Assembly: GCA_014896235.1 (NCBI GenBank)
Contig: JADBKU010000024.1
Coordinates: 1-64,000, forward strand
Reading direction: 5' to 3'
Length of the DNA stretch: 64,000 nt
Source of the DNA: a bacterium
Lineage (GTDB): Bacteria; Desulfobacterota; Binatia; Binatales; Binataceae
Shown: piece after piece, positions 46,932 through 56,887 of the stretch
How positions within the stretch are numbered: position 1 is the first letter of the stretch
How the letters are laid out: the number at the start of each line of letters is the position of its first letter
Position numbers and translations under genes: made by a program
Notes under the pieces: generated by a model
What the model was told of the DNA's origin: nothing
What the model saw: only the letters and a program-made list of their open reading frames with translations
Database searches by the model: none

Positions 46932-47477
46932 TCATCCACCGCAATTTTGCTTGACGATTTCCAGCCAGCGCCGTTCCAACGCGCCGTTCGAACCGACCGC
47001 GACGCCGCGCATCGGTCCGTCAACCGGCCCCATCAACTGCGGCGTTTTCGCGGGACCGGGCGCCGGTTCGCCGAAAATTTCCGGAATTATCGTCAGCCGT
47101 GAATGGCCGCCGTGTTCCGGAACGATGACGAACACCATCCGATAGCGGCCGCCGATCCACTCGCCGGTCGAGATTCTGTCGGGTCGCGCAATTTTCTTTA
47201 AGCCGTCGCCCGACACCCACTCGAACGGCGTCGTAATGACCTGCCGATCTTGCTGCCGCATCGACGATGCCATGTCGCCATGCTGATGCAAAGCATGTTC
47301 AATGCACGTATCTAATCGATTCGAGTCAAACGCGAAGGCCGTAGCTGGCAATTGGCGCAATGTGGCAGCGTCATTTGAGACTGCGGGCAAAGACGCACTC
47401 ATCGCGTTAACTGCAAAAACCAGCGTGCCGACAAAGAACATTTGCATCAAAAAGATGTAATCACGCGTAATCTGCAT
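46932..47477 (-). CDS. Hypothetical secreted protein
   Basis: 181 residues. The start gives MQITRDYIFLMQMFFVGTLV, a signal peptide cleaved near SAS-LP. The mature domain has mixed strands and helices (TCIEHALHQHGDMASSM; FEWVSGDGLKKIA), and two Cys (about 58 and 178). No family recognised. Divergent from the Asp-box protein by 63 bp, sharing a promoter region. Confidence 0.6.
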   Translation of the reverse strand: MQITRDYIFLMQMFFVGTLVFAVNAMSASLPAVSNDAATLRQLPATAFAFDSNRLDTCIEHALHQHGDMASSMRQQDRQVITTPFEWVSGDGLKKIARPDRISTGEWIGGRYRMVFVIVPEHGGHSRLTIIPEIFGEPAPGPAKTPQLMGPVDGPMRGVAVGSNGALERRWLEIVKQNCGG

Positions 47478-47540
47478 CAGTATCTAGCAATTCTCAAATT
47501 TTGCGTGTAATTTCTGCATTCATCGGGAGGAATCAGTTTT

Positions 47541-49169
47541 ATGATTCTAAAACGCCATTATGATTCGCCAATCAGGCTCTTTGTCCTTGAATTATCCTTG
47601 GCGATGCTAGGGCTGGCATTGGCCATGCCCGCCGAAGCGGGCGGCAGGTCCGAGGTGTCTGTCAGCACGCGGGCCGTGTTGATCAACTCATCGCCTCAAT
47701 TAACCAATACTGCGCCGTCACCGATCTTGTCGGATGAAGCGCGGTCTCATCTCTCCGGCGCCGCCGAATCGGCGTATTTTGGCAAATGGCGGAGCAACCC
47801 GGATATGCGCAGCCAGTACGCAGCCGAGCATGAAAATGGCGGCGCGCAAGCAAACGGAGTCGTTGGCGCGGTTCTGCCGTTGATCAAGACGTTGCCCACC
47901 GTCAACAACCGCGCGCTTGATACGACCTTCGCGTTCACCGAGAGCGAAACCACTGTGGCGCAACCGATGGCCAACGATATCGTCGTCGCCTACAACAGTT
48001 CGGCGGATTTCTGGAGCGGCGGCAGTTATTCGGGCTATGCCTACTCGCTCAACGGGGGAAAAACCTTCACCGAAGTCGCGGGCGGACTTCCGCTCTTGAG
48101 CGCCCCAAATGGCGATACCGTATGGCCGGCCGGCGATCCTTCGCTGGCGGCCGACGGCCAAGGCAACGTCTTCTACTCTTCGATCGCGGAGGACTTCAAT
48201 AACGGCGACAGCTATGCAACGGTTTTTGAATCGAACGATGGCGGCCAGACTTTCAACCCGTTCGAATTGATAACCGCCGCATCCGGGAATGTGCTCGACA
48301 AACCACTGACGACGGTTGACACGAATCCTGCAAGTCGGTATCGCGGCAACGTTTACACGGCGGTAACGTCGTTCTCGTCTGGAGTAATCTCGCCAATTTA
48401 TGTTTGCACGATGCCTGCGAAAACCTGCGTGCCGATCGTGCAAGAAGCGGCCAGCGGCGCGATGCCCGCGGTCGACGCCAACGGCAATCTGTATGTCGCG
48501 TGGGAGCAATTTACGACCGGCGGCGGCGCGACCCCCATCGATGCGCTTTATTTTTCGAAATCGACCGATGGCGGCCAGACTTTTTCCGCGCCATCGCAAA
48601 TCACAAACGTAATCCCGATCGAGGATCCGGGCACTTCAGATTTCATCTGCAATCGCCCCGCGCTCAAGGGCGGCATACGGGTTAACGACTTTCCCTCGAT
48701 CGCAATCGATACGGGAGCCAAAAGCAAAAACAAAGGCGCTATTTATGTGGTCTGGAACGATCAGCGCAACGGCGATCCCGACATTTTCATCACCAAATCG
48801 ACCGACGGTGGAACGAGCTGGTCGAACCCTTTGATGGTGAACAAAAATGGCGCACACACAGATCAGTTCTTCCCGTGGGTGACAGTCCTGCCAAGCGGCA
48901 AGCTTGGCGTAACCTATTACGATCGCAGCCGCGATCAAAACAACTGGTACGTCGATTTCGATCTCGCCGCCAGCATCAATGGCGGAACCACTTGGACGCA
49001 GAGTTTCCTTACCCAGCGTCCATTTCCGGTCGTGGTCAACGTCGATCCGTTTGTCGCCACTTGCTACATGGCCGACTACAATCAGATCAGCAACAATGGA
49101 TTGAATCTGCTGATGGCGTGGGGCGACAACAGCAACGGCAATCCCGACGTGCGATTTGTCAAAAAATAA
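47541..49169 (+). CDS. Secreted sialidase-fold (Asp-box) protein
   Basis: 542 residues. A GGAGGAA precedes the ATG and the N-terminus is a signal peptide ending near AEA-GG. Five Asp boxes (S-x-D/N-G-G-x-T-W/F) are seen: SLNGGKTF at about 169, SNDGGQTF at 231, STDGGQTF at 341, STDGGTSW at 420 and SINGGTTW at 478. They mark beta-propeller blades of the sialidase/BNR class. The Arg triad needed for true sialidases cannot be confirmed, so it may be a glycosyl hydrolase or a non-enzymatic propeller. Exported. Confidence 0.85.
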   Translation: MILKRHYDSPIRLFVLELSLAMLGLALAMPAEAGGRSEVSVSTRAVLINSSPQLTNTAPSPILSDEARSHLSGAAESAYFGKWRSNPDMRSQYAAEHENGGAQANGVVGAVLPLIKTLPTVNNRALDTTFAFTESETTVAQPMANDIVVAYNSSADFWSGGSYSGYAYSLNGGKTFTEVAGGLPLLSAPNGDTVWPAGDPSLAADGQGNVFYSSIAEDFNNGDSYATVFESNDGGQTFNPFELITAASGNVLDKPLTTVDTNPASRYRGNVYTAVTSFSSGVISPIYVCTMPAKTCVPIVQEAASGAMPAVDANGNLYVAWEQFTTGGGATPIDALYFSKSTDGGQTFSAPSQITNVIPIEDPGTSDFICNRPALKGGIRVNDFPSIAIDTGAKSKNKGAIYVVWNDQRNGDPDIFITKSTDGGTSWSNPLMVNKNGAHTDQFFPWVTVLPSGKLGVTYYDRSRDQNNWYVDFDLAASINGGTTWTQSFLTQRPFPVVVNVDPFVATCYMADYNQISNNGLNLLMAWGDNSNGNPDVRFVKK

Positions 49170-49177
49170 ATTGGCCT

Positions 49178-49290
49178 GCGCGGCGCGATCGCGCCGCGCT
49201 TACTTCACCGGCGGCGGCCGGCGCGCTTCGGCGCGGCGGCCGCCGCTTCGCACCCACGCCCGACGGCGCGCCGGCGCGCGGTCGCGAACA
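49178..49290. repeat. GC-rich palindrome cluster
   Basis: A perfect 22-bp palindrome, GCGCGGCGCGA and its complement, spans 49178-49199. A second hairpin with a CTTCGG loop and one mismatch lies at about 49211-49246. Several GGCGCGCC-type repeats follow. The first may end the Asp-box gene transcript although no T tract follows. Confidence 0.6.
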
Positions 49291-49440
49291 TGACCAAAAT
49301 TGAAGAAATCCTAATAATCGTGAACGCTGATATGGCCTTCTGCTAATTCCGGTGATATCGTGGTCGGGTAACCCAATCGTAACATGGCGCGTTCATTGGC
49401 CCAGCCATGAACGCGTTAGCGATTGTTCGGGAGAAATCGA

Positions 49441-51216
49441 GTGACCAGCTATCCCGCCGCCGAAACATACACCAAAAGCCGCGCCCTCGCCGCCTGGGTC
49501 GCCGAATGCGCGCGCCTGACGAATCCGGATCGAATCGTATGGTGCGACGGCTCTGAGGCCGAACGCCGCCGTTTGACGGACGAAGCGGTGGCCGCCGGAG
49601 TTCTGATCCCACTGAATCACGAAAAGCGCCCCGGATGCTATCTGCATCGCTCAAACCCCAACGACGTAGCCCGGACCGAAGAAGTCACCTTCATCTGCTC
49701 GCCGACCAAAGACGGCGCCGGCGTGACCAACAACTGGATGGCGCCGGACGAAGCGTATGCGAAGCTCGGCGCGTTGCTGAAAGGCTCGATGGCGGGCCGC
49801 ACGATGTATGTGATTCCGTACGTTATGGGGCCGCTCGGGTCGCCCTTCGCCAAGGTCGGCGTGGAAATCACCGACAGCATCTATGTGGTGCTGAGTATGC
49901 GGATCATGACCCGGATGGGCCGCGCGGCGCTCGAGATGCTGGGCGACTCGGACCATTTCAACCGCGGCCTGCATTGCACGCTCGATCTCGATCCGAAGAA
50001 GCGCTTTATCTGCCACTTCCCGCAGGACAATACGATCTGGTCGGTCGGCAGCGGTTACGGCGGCAACGCGCTGCTCAGCAAGAAGTGTTTCGCGCTCAGA
50101 ATCGCCAGTACGCTCGGACGCAAAGAAGGTTGGCTGGCGGAGCATATGCTGATCGTCGGGATTCAGAATCCCGCCGGTCAAACGCGCTACATCGCGGCGG
50201 CGTTTCCGAGCGCATGCGGCAAGACGAATCTTGCGATGCTTACGCCGCCCGCGGCGCTCAAAGGCTGGAAAGTGTTCACGGTCGGCGACGACATCGCCTG
50301 GCTCCGCATCGGCCCTGACGGCGGACTGTGGGCGATCAACCCCGAGGCGGGATATTTCGGCGTCGCGCCCGGCACCAGCGCGAAATCTAACGCCAACGCG
50401 ATGCGTCTGGTGGAGCACGATACGCTCTTCACCAACGTGGCGCAGACGCCGGACGGCGATATCTGGTGGGAAGGGATGGACTCGGCGCCGCCGGCCGGAT
50501 TGCTCGACTGGCAGGGACGGCCGTGGACTCCGGAATCCGGCGCCAAAGCGGCGCATCCGAACAGCCGCTTCACCGCGCCGATGAGCAACAATCCAGTGCT
50601 CTCGCCGCACGCCAACGACCCGCGCGGCGTGCCGATTTCCGCGATCGTCTTCGGCGGCCGGCGCGCGACCACGATGCCGCTGGTGCTGGAGTCATTCGAT
50701 TGGACGCACGGCGTCTTCATGGGCGCGACGATGGGATCGGAAACGACGGCGGCGGCGGCGGGCAAAGTCGGCGTGGTGCGGCGCGATCCGATGGCAATGC
50801 TGCCGTTCTGCGGCTACAACATCGGCGAGTATCTCGGCCACTGGCTGGAACTGGCCGGGCGACTTAAAAATCCGCCGCGCATCTTCATGGTGAATTGGTT
50901 CCGCAAGAGCGCCGAGGGCGATTTCCTGTGGCCGGGTTTCGGCGATAACCTGCGGGTGCTGAAGTGGATGCTCGACCGAATCCACAATGGCGCCGACGGC
51001 TTTCGCACTCCGGTCGGCATCGCGCCGCATGCCAAAGACCTCGATCTCACCGGACTGGAAATATCGCCGGAGCAATTGCGCCAGGCGCTCGCCGTTGACC
51101 GTGGCGAATGGCGCCAGGAGCTCGCGTCAGCGGGCGAATTCTTCGACAAGATTGGAACGGCGCTGCCTGAAGCGTTGCGCCGGCAGCATCGCACGCTCGC
51201 CGCGGCGCTCGAATAA
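49441..51216 (+). CDS. pckG: Phosphoenolpyruvate carboxykinase (GTP)
   Basis: 591 residues from a GTG at 49441 with GGGAG before it. The GTP-type enzyme is identified by the kinase loop AAFPSACGKTN with Cys259, the reactive Cys seen only in GTP-dependent PEPCKs, plus metal site segments HFPQDNTIWSVGSGYGGN and VGDDIAWLR. It converts oxaloacetate and GTP to phosphoenolpyruvate and CO2. Length is normal. It is monocistronic; the MFS gene begins 62 bp later. Confidence 0.97.
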   Translation: MTSYPAAETYTKSRALAAWVAECARLTNPDRIVWCDGSEAERRRLTDEAVAAGVLIPLNHEKRPGCYLHRSNPNDVARTEEVTFICSPTKDGAGVTNNWMAPDEAYAKLGALLKGSMAGRTMYVIPYVMGPLGSPFAKVGVEITDSIYVVLSMRIMTRMGRAALEMLGDSDHFNRGLHCTLDLDPKKRFICHFPQDNTIWSVGSGYGGNALLSKKCFALRIASTLGRKEGWLAEHMLIVGIQNPAGQTRYIAAAFPSACGKTNLAMLTPPAALKGWKVFTVGDDIAWLRIGPDGGLWAINPEAGYFGVAPGTSAKSNANAMRLVEHDTLFTNVAQTPDGDIWWEGMDSAPPAGLLDWQGRPWTPESGAKAAHPNSRFTAPMSNNPVLSPHANDPRGVPISAIVFGGRRATTMPLVLESFDWTHGVFMGATMGSETTAAAAGKVGVVRRDPMAMLPFCGYNIGEYLGHWLELAGRLKNPPRIFMVNWFRKSAEGDFLWPGFGDNLRVLKWMLDRIHNGADGFRTPVGIAPHAKDLDLTGLEISPEQLRQALAVDRGEWRQELASAGEFFDKIGTALPEALRRQHRTLAAALE

Positions 51217-51278
51217 GCGGCGCCAGCCGATCCCAGCGCGCTTCACCTGGGCGCGCGCGCAAAGCTATAGTGCGCGCG

Positions 51279-52541
51279 ATGCTTGGCGACAGTTCAGATC
51301 GCGCGGCGCCGTACGGCGGCAAGCGCGGCTTCGATTCAAAATCCGCCGTTCCGGGCGCGAAGCCGCGCCACGAGCGCGATTCGCCATACGCATGGCGGAT
51401 GGTCGCGGCGGGCTTCCTTGCGACCTTCACGCTGTTCGGCGTGGCTTACAGCTTCGGCGCGTTTTTCCGCCCGATCGCGGCGGAATTCGGCGCGAGCCGC
51501 TCCGCGACCTCGGCGATCTTTTCGATCACCGCGTTCGTCTATTTCATGCTCGGCCCGGTCACCGGCCATTTCGCCGATCGCTTCGGGCCGCGGCCGGTCG
51601 CGGCGGTCGGCGCGCTAGCGACCGGCGCCGGCCTCGTCATGACCGCGTCGATCCATCGGCTGGCCGAAGCCTACTTCACCTACGGCCTCGGCGTGGGCGT
51701 GGGCATCGCGTGCTGCTATGTGCCGCTGGTCGCGGCGGTGAGCGGATGGTTTTTGCAGCGGAGAACGACCGCGCTGGGAATCGCGGTGTCGGGAATCGGG
51801 GCGGGAACGCTGGGGGTCGCGCCGCTGGCCGCAGCGCTAATCAAGCATTATGGTTGGCGCGAAGCCTACACTATATTGGGCGTCGGAGCGGCGGCGAGCC
51901 TGCTGGTTTGCGCGTGGCTGGCGGAACCGCCGCCGATCGAACTCGATTCGCCAGCGGCGCCGATGCGCGAGATTTTCCGCTCGGCGCCGTTTCGCCTGAT
52001 GTATGCGGGATGCCTGCTGTGGACGGTCGCGACGGCGGTGCCCTTCGTCTTTCTGCCGTCCTTCGCACACAGCATCGGAATCAAGCCGGTTGCGGCGGCG
52101 GCGCTGGTGGGAATCATCGGCTTTGCGAGCACAGCGGGCCGGGTCGGGCTTGGCCCGCTCGCCGACCGGTATGGAATCATCCGGGCGTTCCAAGCCTGCA
52201 TCCTGGCGCTCGGCTTGAGCTTCGCTTTGTGGCTGGGCGCGGAATCGTACTGGCCGCTGGCGGCGTTCGCGCTCGCGATGGGCGTGAGCTACGGCGGCGC
52301 GGTCGCGCTCACGCCGGCGGTCCTCGCCGAACTTTTCGGCGCGCGCGGGCTTGGCGTAATCCTCGGCATGCTGTACACGAGCAGCGCGATCGGAACCCTG
52401 CTCGGCCCGCCGGTATGCGGCGCGCTGATCGATCATACCGGCAGCTATCGCATCGCGGTCGCCTTCACGATGGCGCTGACGGTCGGAGCGTTCGCGGTCG
52501 TGCTGCCGCTCGCGCGCGCGGAACGAATCCTCGGCGAATAG
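51279..52541 (+). CDS. MFS transporter (monocarboxylate/oxalate-formate type)
   Basis: 420 residues from the ATG at 51279. Twelve hydrophobic helices; the first loop contains GHFADRFGPRPV (G-x-x-x-D-R-x-G-x-R). The N-terminal helix is followed by TLFGVAYSFGAFFRP, typical of the monocarboxylate/OFA branch. It would move a small organic acid or similar solute across the inner membrane. Substrate unknown. It converges with ftsZ, separated by a GC-rich palindrome. Confidence 0.88.
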   Translation: MLGDSSDRAAPYGGKRGFDSKSAVPGAKPRHERDSPYAWRMVAAGFLATFTLFGVAYSFGAFFRPIAAEFGASRSATSAIFSITAFVYFMLGPVTGHFADRFGPRPVAAVGALATGAGLVMTASIHRLAEAYFTYGLGVGVGIACCYVPLVAAVSGWFLQRRTTALGIAVSGIGAGTLGVAPLAAALIKHYGWREAYTILGVGAAASLLVCAWLAEPPPIELDSPAAPMREIFRSAPFRLMYAGCLLWTVATAVPFVFLPSFAHSIGIKPVAAAALVGIIGFASTAGRVGLGPLADRYGIIRAFQACILALGLSFALWLGAESYWPLAAFALAMGVSYGGAVALTPAVLAELFGARGLGVILGMLYTSSAIGTLLGPPVCGALIDHTGSYRIAVAFTMALTVGAFAVVLPLARAERILGE

Positions 52542-52544
52542 GCG

Positions 52545-52562
52545 GCGCGCCGGCCGGCGCGC
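52545..52562. terminator. GC-rich palindrome between convergent genes
   Basis: A perfect 18-bp palindrome, GCGCGCCGG and its complement, sits between the MFS gene stop and the ftsZ stop. No T tract, so termination is uncertain, but the position fits a bidirectional hairpin. Confidence 0.45.
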
Positions 52563-52566
52563 GCCG

Positions 52567-53931
52567 CTACTCGGTGGGTTTCCGCAAAAACGCCGGAATA
52601 TCGAGCTTGTCTTCCGCCTCGGCCGCGTCGTTCGCGCCGAGCCGGGTTGGCCCCGCATTGCGCTGCTGTTCCGCCTCGCTGTTGCGCCGCTTGAACGCCG
52701 GAATATCCAGGCTGTTCTCGTCGACGATCAGACCGAGACGGCGCACCGGCTTGCCGCCGAACGAAGTCGCGTTGGGCGGGATTCGCGACGCTGACGTGGC
52801 GGCGGCCGCGCGCGCCGCCTGAACCGGCGGCATCGGCGCCGCGTGCGTCATCGCAGGCTGCGCAATCAACGGTTGCTGCGGCGAATCCATCGGCCGCGTC
52901 ATCGCGGACTGCACGGGCGCCGTGATCGGCGCGCCGGACGGCGAATAACGCGGCAGGATGCGGCTTTCGAGATCGCGATCGCCAAAGCCGGTCGCGATCA
53001 CGGTGACGTGAATCTCGTCGCTGATCTTCTCGTCGATCACCGCGCCGAAAATGATATTCGCGTCCTCGTGCGCCTCTTCCTGGATCAGACTTGCCGCTTC
53101 ATTCACTTCGTACAGCGACATGTCGGGTCCGCCGGTGACGTTGATCAGCAGGCCGCGTGCGCCCTTGATCGACACGTCCTCGAGCAACGGGCTTGAAATC
53201 GCGCGCTGCGCCGCTTCGACCGCGCGATTCTCGCCGCCGGCGCGCGCCGCGCCCATCATCGCCATGCCCATCTCAGCCATGATCGAGCGCACGTCGGCAA
53301 AATCCAGATTGATCAGCCCGTGCACCGTGACGAGTTCCGAGATGCCGCGGACCGCCTGCAGCAGCACGTCGTCGGCGCGCTGAAACGCCTCCTTCAGCGA
53401 CGTGGTGCGGCTGGCGATCGAAAGCAATCGCTGGTTCGGAATCGTAATCAGCGTATCGACGGCGTTCTTCAGCTCGCGCAAACCTTCTTCCGCCTGGCCC
53501 ATCCGTTTGCGGCCCTCAAACTGGAACGGCTTGGTCACGACGCCGACAGTAAGCGCGCCCGACTCGCGCGCGATCCGCGCGATCACCGGCGCGGAGCCGG
53601 TGCCGGTGCCGCCGCCCATTCCGGCCGTGACGAACACCATCTCGGCGTCGCCGATCAGTTCGCGCAGGCGCTCCTCGTCCTCGAGCGCGGCCTTGCGGCC
53701 GATCTCGGGATTGCCGCCGGTGCCGCGGCCGCGCGTGAGCTGTGTGCCCATCTGGAACCGGATCGGCGCGGAATTGCCCTGCAAGGCTTGCGTGTCGGTG
53801 TTGCACGCGACGAATTCGACATTGCGCAGGCCGGCCGCGATCATGTGATTGACGGCGTTGCCGCCGCATCCGCCGGCGCCGATCACCTTGATCCGCGCGC
53901 CGGGATCGACGTTTTCAACCAATTCGATCAT
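52567..53931 (-). CDS. ftsZ: Cell division protein FtsZ
   Basis: 454 residues from [23 protein letters not shown] precedes the ATG at 53931. The tubulin signature GGGTGTG is at 106-112, and the T7 catalytic loop is in NLDFADVRS. It polymerises with GTP to form the division ring at midcell. The unusual point is the tail: two copies of an LDIPAF peptide, LDIPAFKRR at 408-416 and [12 protein letters not shown] at 443-454. Most FtsZ proteins have one conserved C-terminal peptide for FtsA/ZipA-type partners. Last gene of the division cluster. Confidence 0.97.
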   Translation of the reverse strand: MIELVENVDPGARIKVIGAGGCGGNAVNHMIAAGLRNVEFVACNTDTQALQGNSAPIRFQMGTQLTRGRGTGGNPEIGRKAALEDEERLRELIGDAEMVFVTAGMGGGTGTGSAPVIARIARESGALTVGVVTKPFQFEGRKRMGQAEEGLRELKNAVDTLITIPNQRLLSIASRTTSLKEAFQRADDVLLQAVRGISELVTVHGLINLDFADVRSIMAEMGMAMMGAARAGGENRAVEAAQRAISSPLLEDVSIKGARGLLINVTGGPDMSLYEVNEAASLIQEEAHEDANIIFGAVIDEKISDEIHVTVIATGFGDRDLESRILPRYSPSGAPITAPVQSAMTRPMDSPQQPLIAQPAMTHAAPMPPVQAARAAAATSASRIPPNATSFGGKPVRRLGLIVDENSLDIPAFKRRNSEAEQQRNAGPTRLGANDAAEAEDKLDIPAFLRKPTE

Positions 53932-53996
53932 TTCTGAACCTCCTCCGCCCCTCTCGCGCGAATCACCGCGCTCTCCGCCACTGAAAATTTTCTGGC

Positions 53997-55214
53997 TCAA
54001 AAGAAATCCCTCATCCAATCGCTGACCCGCGTGCGCAGGCGGCCCCAGCGTCCATTGCGGGCGAATCCGTTATGATGGCCGCGGTCGTCGGTCGCGCGCA
54101 TCAGCAGGCCGGCCGCCGTCGTGTACATCGGCTTCATCAGTTCCTCGGGCATGCCTTTGAGATTGATCGGCAAGCCGCGCCGCACCGGCAGCCCGAAAAT
54201 TCTTTCCGCCAACTCCTGCGTGCCTTCGAGCAAAGACGTTCCGCCCACCAGCACCACGCCCGACGCGAGGCTTTCCGAAGCGCCGGAACGATACAGCTCG
54301 CGCTGCGCCAGCGAAAAAATCTCTTCCATACGCGGCTCGATGATTTCGCCGAGCAGCCGGCGCGGAATCACCCGCGGCTCGCGGCCGCCGACGCCGGGAA
54401 CCTGCACCGTTTCTTCCCGTCCGACGATCAGATTCGTGGCCGCGCCATGGCTCATCTTGAGCCGCTCCGCGTCGGTCAGCGGCGTGCGCAGCCCGGCGGC
54501 GACGTCGCTGGTGATATGGTTGCCGCCGATCGGCAGCACCGCCGTATGCATCACGGCGCCGTTCAGATAGACGATCACGTCCGTCGTGCCGCCGCCGATA
54601 TCGATCAGCGCGACGCCCAATTCGCGCTCTTCGGGAAACAACGCGGCGTCCGCCGACGCGAGCGGCTCGAAGACCATCGCGGACGACGTAACGTTGGCGC
54701 GCTCGCAGCACTTGGCGAGATTCTGTCCGTAGCTCTGCGCCGCGGTGACGATATGAATCCGCGCCTCCAGCCGCACGCCCGCCATGCCAATCGGATCGCG
54801 CACGCCCTCCTGCTCGTCCACCGCGAATTGTTGCGGCAGAATGTGCAGCACCTGGCGATCGAGCGGGATCGCGACCGCGCGCGCCGCGTCAATTACCCGT
54901 TCGACGTCGCGCCCTCCTACCTCGCCGCCGCGCACCGCGACGATTCCGTGGCTGTTGAGGCCGCGCACGTGCGCCCCTGAGACGCCCACGACCGCCGTTC
55001 CCACACGCGCGCCGGCCGCGGCTTCGGCCTGATCGATCGCGGCGCGAATCGCTTCGACCGTCGCCTCGATATTGACCACAACGCCCTTGCGCAAGCCGGA
55101 GCACGGCGCGACGCCGTAGCCGATAACTTCAATTCCGCCGTCTGCTCCCGGATCAGCGAGCAGCGCGCAGACTTTGCTCGTGCCGACGTCGAGTCCCGCC
55201 AGAGCGTTCCTCAT
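53997..55214 (-). CDS. ftsA: Cell division protein FtsA
   Basis: 405 residues from [14 protein letters not shown], an actin-like fold: phosphate-1 [10 protein letters not shown], phosphate-2 DIGGGTTD, and adenosine motif [10 protein letters not shown]. The C-terminal basic/aromatic helix ([10 protein letters not shown]) is the membrane-targeting sequence. It tethers FtsZ polymers to the membrane. Its ATG overlaps the stop of ftsQ (ATGA). Normal length. Confidence 0.96.
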   Translation of the reverse strand: MRNALAGLDVGTSKVCALLADPGADGGIEVIGYGVAPCSGLRKGVVVNIEATVEAIRAAIDQAEAAAGARVGTAVVGVSGAHVRGLNSHGIVAVRGGEVGGRDVERVIDAARAVAIPLDRQVLHILPQQFAVDEQEGVRDPIGMAGVRLEARIHIVTAAQSYGQNLAKCCERANVTSSAMVFEPLASADAALFPEERELGVALIDIGGGTTDVIVYLNGAVMHTAVLPIGGNHITSDVAAGLRTPLTDAERLKMSHGAATNLIVGREETVQVPGVGGREPRVIPRRLLGEIIEPRMEEIFSLAQRELYRSGASESLASGVVLVGGTSLLEGTQELAERIFGLPVRRGLPINLKGMPEELMKPMYTTAAGLLMRATDDRGHHNGFARNGRWGRLRTRVSDWMRDFF

Positions 55215-55975
55215 CGGCTGGCCCCCGTTCGCGGCGTTTGTCGTTCCCGCGCGACATACGCGACCCCGCGCATGTCGGCAAGCCGGCGCGCGCCTTCCGT
55301 CTCGCCGCGCCGGATCCGCACTACTGCGGCGTCGTCTTCGGTCAAATCGATCGCAGCGATCATCCGCTCGTGGCCGCGCCACAGGCCGATAATCCGCACG
55401 GCGCGGCGAAGCTCGACGCCGGCTCGGTCGAAGTCGAACGAAATCTCCATCGGCTCGCGTTCGAGATACAGCGTCGCGACGCCGTCGCCATCGACCCGCA
55501 TCTCGGACACGACCTCGTTCAGATCGGCCTCGGCCCGCACCAGCATCGCGGCGTCTTCCAGCAACGCCTCGGGAGTTGCGCCGCCGACTTCGGCGCCGGA
55601 AAGAATCGGCAGGTCGCCCTGCGCGGCTGGCGCGACCGGGCCGCGCAGTACGCCGCGGCCGTCGAGCACGCAAAATCCATCGGCGCGCTGGACCAACGCG
55701 ATAGGATTCGCCGGCGCGAGCGGCGCGACGGCCGCCGGCGGCGCGATCATCGCGCCATGCGCGAACAGCGCCGGCAATATTCCCGATCGCCCGAGCGCGG
55801 AACGCGGCTCAATCCATCTCTCGACGCGCGCGGCGAGCGCGCGCCCGGGCTTGCTCAGGCCGGTCATCACGCCGAGCACGAAAAACAGGCACAACGCCAC
55901 GCCCGCGAGCCGCATTCCCCAATGGCTCGCCGAGGTTTTGCCGGTTCGTTTTCTTTTTGCCGCCGCCACCGCCAT
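55211..55975 (-). CDS. ftsQ: Cell division protein FtsQ-like, short POTRA region
   Basis: 254 residues. A basic cytoplasmic N-terminus, one helix at about 21-41, then an extracytoplasmic part ending ALVQRADGFCVLDGRGV and RRAVRIIGLW. The order and coupling to ftsA identify it as FtsQ/DivIB. However, only about 45 residues lie between the helix and the NPIALVQ segment that follows the POTRA domain in other FtsQ proteins, so the POTRA domain is short or divergent. Function as a link between FtsB/L and the septal machinery is assumed from context. Confidence 0.78.
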   Translation of the reverse strand: MAVAAAKRKRTGKTSASHWGMRLAGVALCLFFVLGVMTGLSKPGRALAARVERWIEPRSALGRSGILPALFAHGAMIAPPAAVAPLAPANPIALVQRADGFCVLDGRGVLRGPVAPAAQGDLPILSGAEVGGATPEALLEDAAMLVRAEADLNEVVSEMRVDGDGVATLYLEREPMEISFDFDRAGVELRRAVRIIGLWRGHERMIAAIDLTEDDAAVVRIRRGETEGARRLADMRGVAYVARERQTPRTGASR

Positions 55976-55984
55976 CCCAACCCG

Positions 55985-56887
55985 TCACCACTCGCCGACG
56001 AATCTGACCTCCGGCTCCAACCAGACGCCGCTGTTTTCCCTAACGCGATTCCGCGCCATCTCGATCAGCGCCCGCACCTCGTCCGCGCGTGCGCCGCCCA
56101 GGTTCACGATGAAATTCGCATGTTGGCCGGAGAACGCCGCGCCGCCCAGCCGCGCGCCCTTAAGTCCGGCGCTTTCCAGCAACCGCCCCGCGAATGCGCC
56201 GGGCGGGTTTTTGAAGATCGATCCGGCGTTGGGCAATCCGCGCGGCTGACGCGCGGCGCGCTTCGCACGCAGCTCGGCGACGCGCCCGCGCAGAGCGTCG
56301 CGATCGCCCCATTCAAGTTCAAAATCAACGCGCGTAATCACAAACCCCGCCGGAAGATTGGTGCGCCGATACGCGAAGCCAACCTCGTCCCTCGAGAGAA
56401 CACGGATTTCGCCGCATCCGGTAACTCCATGCACAGCGGTCACGACGCGCGCCATCTCGCCTCCGAAAGCGCCGGCGTTCATCACCAATCCGCCGCCCAC
56501 GCTGCCGGGGATGCCTTCGCCGAATTCGAGGCCCGCGAGTCCGCGATCGACCGTAGTTTCAACCAGCGCGCCGAACGCCATCGCCGCGCCCGCCTCGACT
56601 CCGGTCTGCTCGATCCGGCAGTAATTGAAGCTTTCGCCCAGCTTGACGACGAGCCCGCGCACGCCGCGATCGCTGATCAGAAGATTCGTGCCCGCGCCCA
56701 GGCACATCGCGGGCGCGCGATTGCGGGCCGCCGCGGCGAGCGCGCGCGCCAGCTCCTCGGCGGTTTCGACGGTCACGAACAGATCGGCCGGCCCGCCAAT
56801 CTGAAACGACGTCAAATCGGCCAGCGTTCGGCCGCGTCCGACGCGATCGCCAAAATGCGCCGTCAATTCCTGTTCAAGCGCGTTCAT
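55985..56887 (-). CDS. murB: UDP-N-acetylenolpyruvoylglucosamine reductase
   Basis: 300 residues from MNALEQEL. FAD-binding segments are SFQIGGPADLFV and LGAGTNLL; EGIPGSVGGG and MNAGAFGGE are signature motifs; the catalytic Ser is in NAGSIFKNP and the proton donor Glu in WLEPEVRFV. The FKNPPG-type spacing fits type I MurB. It reduces the enolpyruvyl group to make UDP-MurNAc. The start overlaps the 3' end of murC by 14 bp. Confidence 0.96.
   Translation of the reverse strand: MNALEQELTAHFGDRVGRGRTLADLTSFQIGGPADLFVTVETAEELARALAAAARNRAPAMCLGAGTNLLISDRGVRGLVVKLGESFNYCRIEQTGVEAGAAMAFGALVETTVDRGLAGLEFGEGIPGSVGGGLVMNAGAFGGEMARVVTAVHGVTGCGEIRVLSRDEVGFAYRRTNLPAGFVITRVDFELEWGDRDALRGRVAELRAKRAARQPRGLPNAGSIFKNPPGAFAGRLLESAGLKGARLGGAAFSGQHANFIVNLGGARADEVRALIEMARNRVRENSGVWLEPEVRFVGEW

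Noticed and set aside
54072-54980. Long open frames on the plus strand opposite ftsA
   Set aside because: FtsA motifs are clear on the minus strand; the plus-strand frames have no recognisable pattern.
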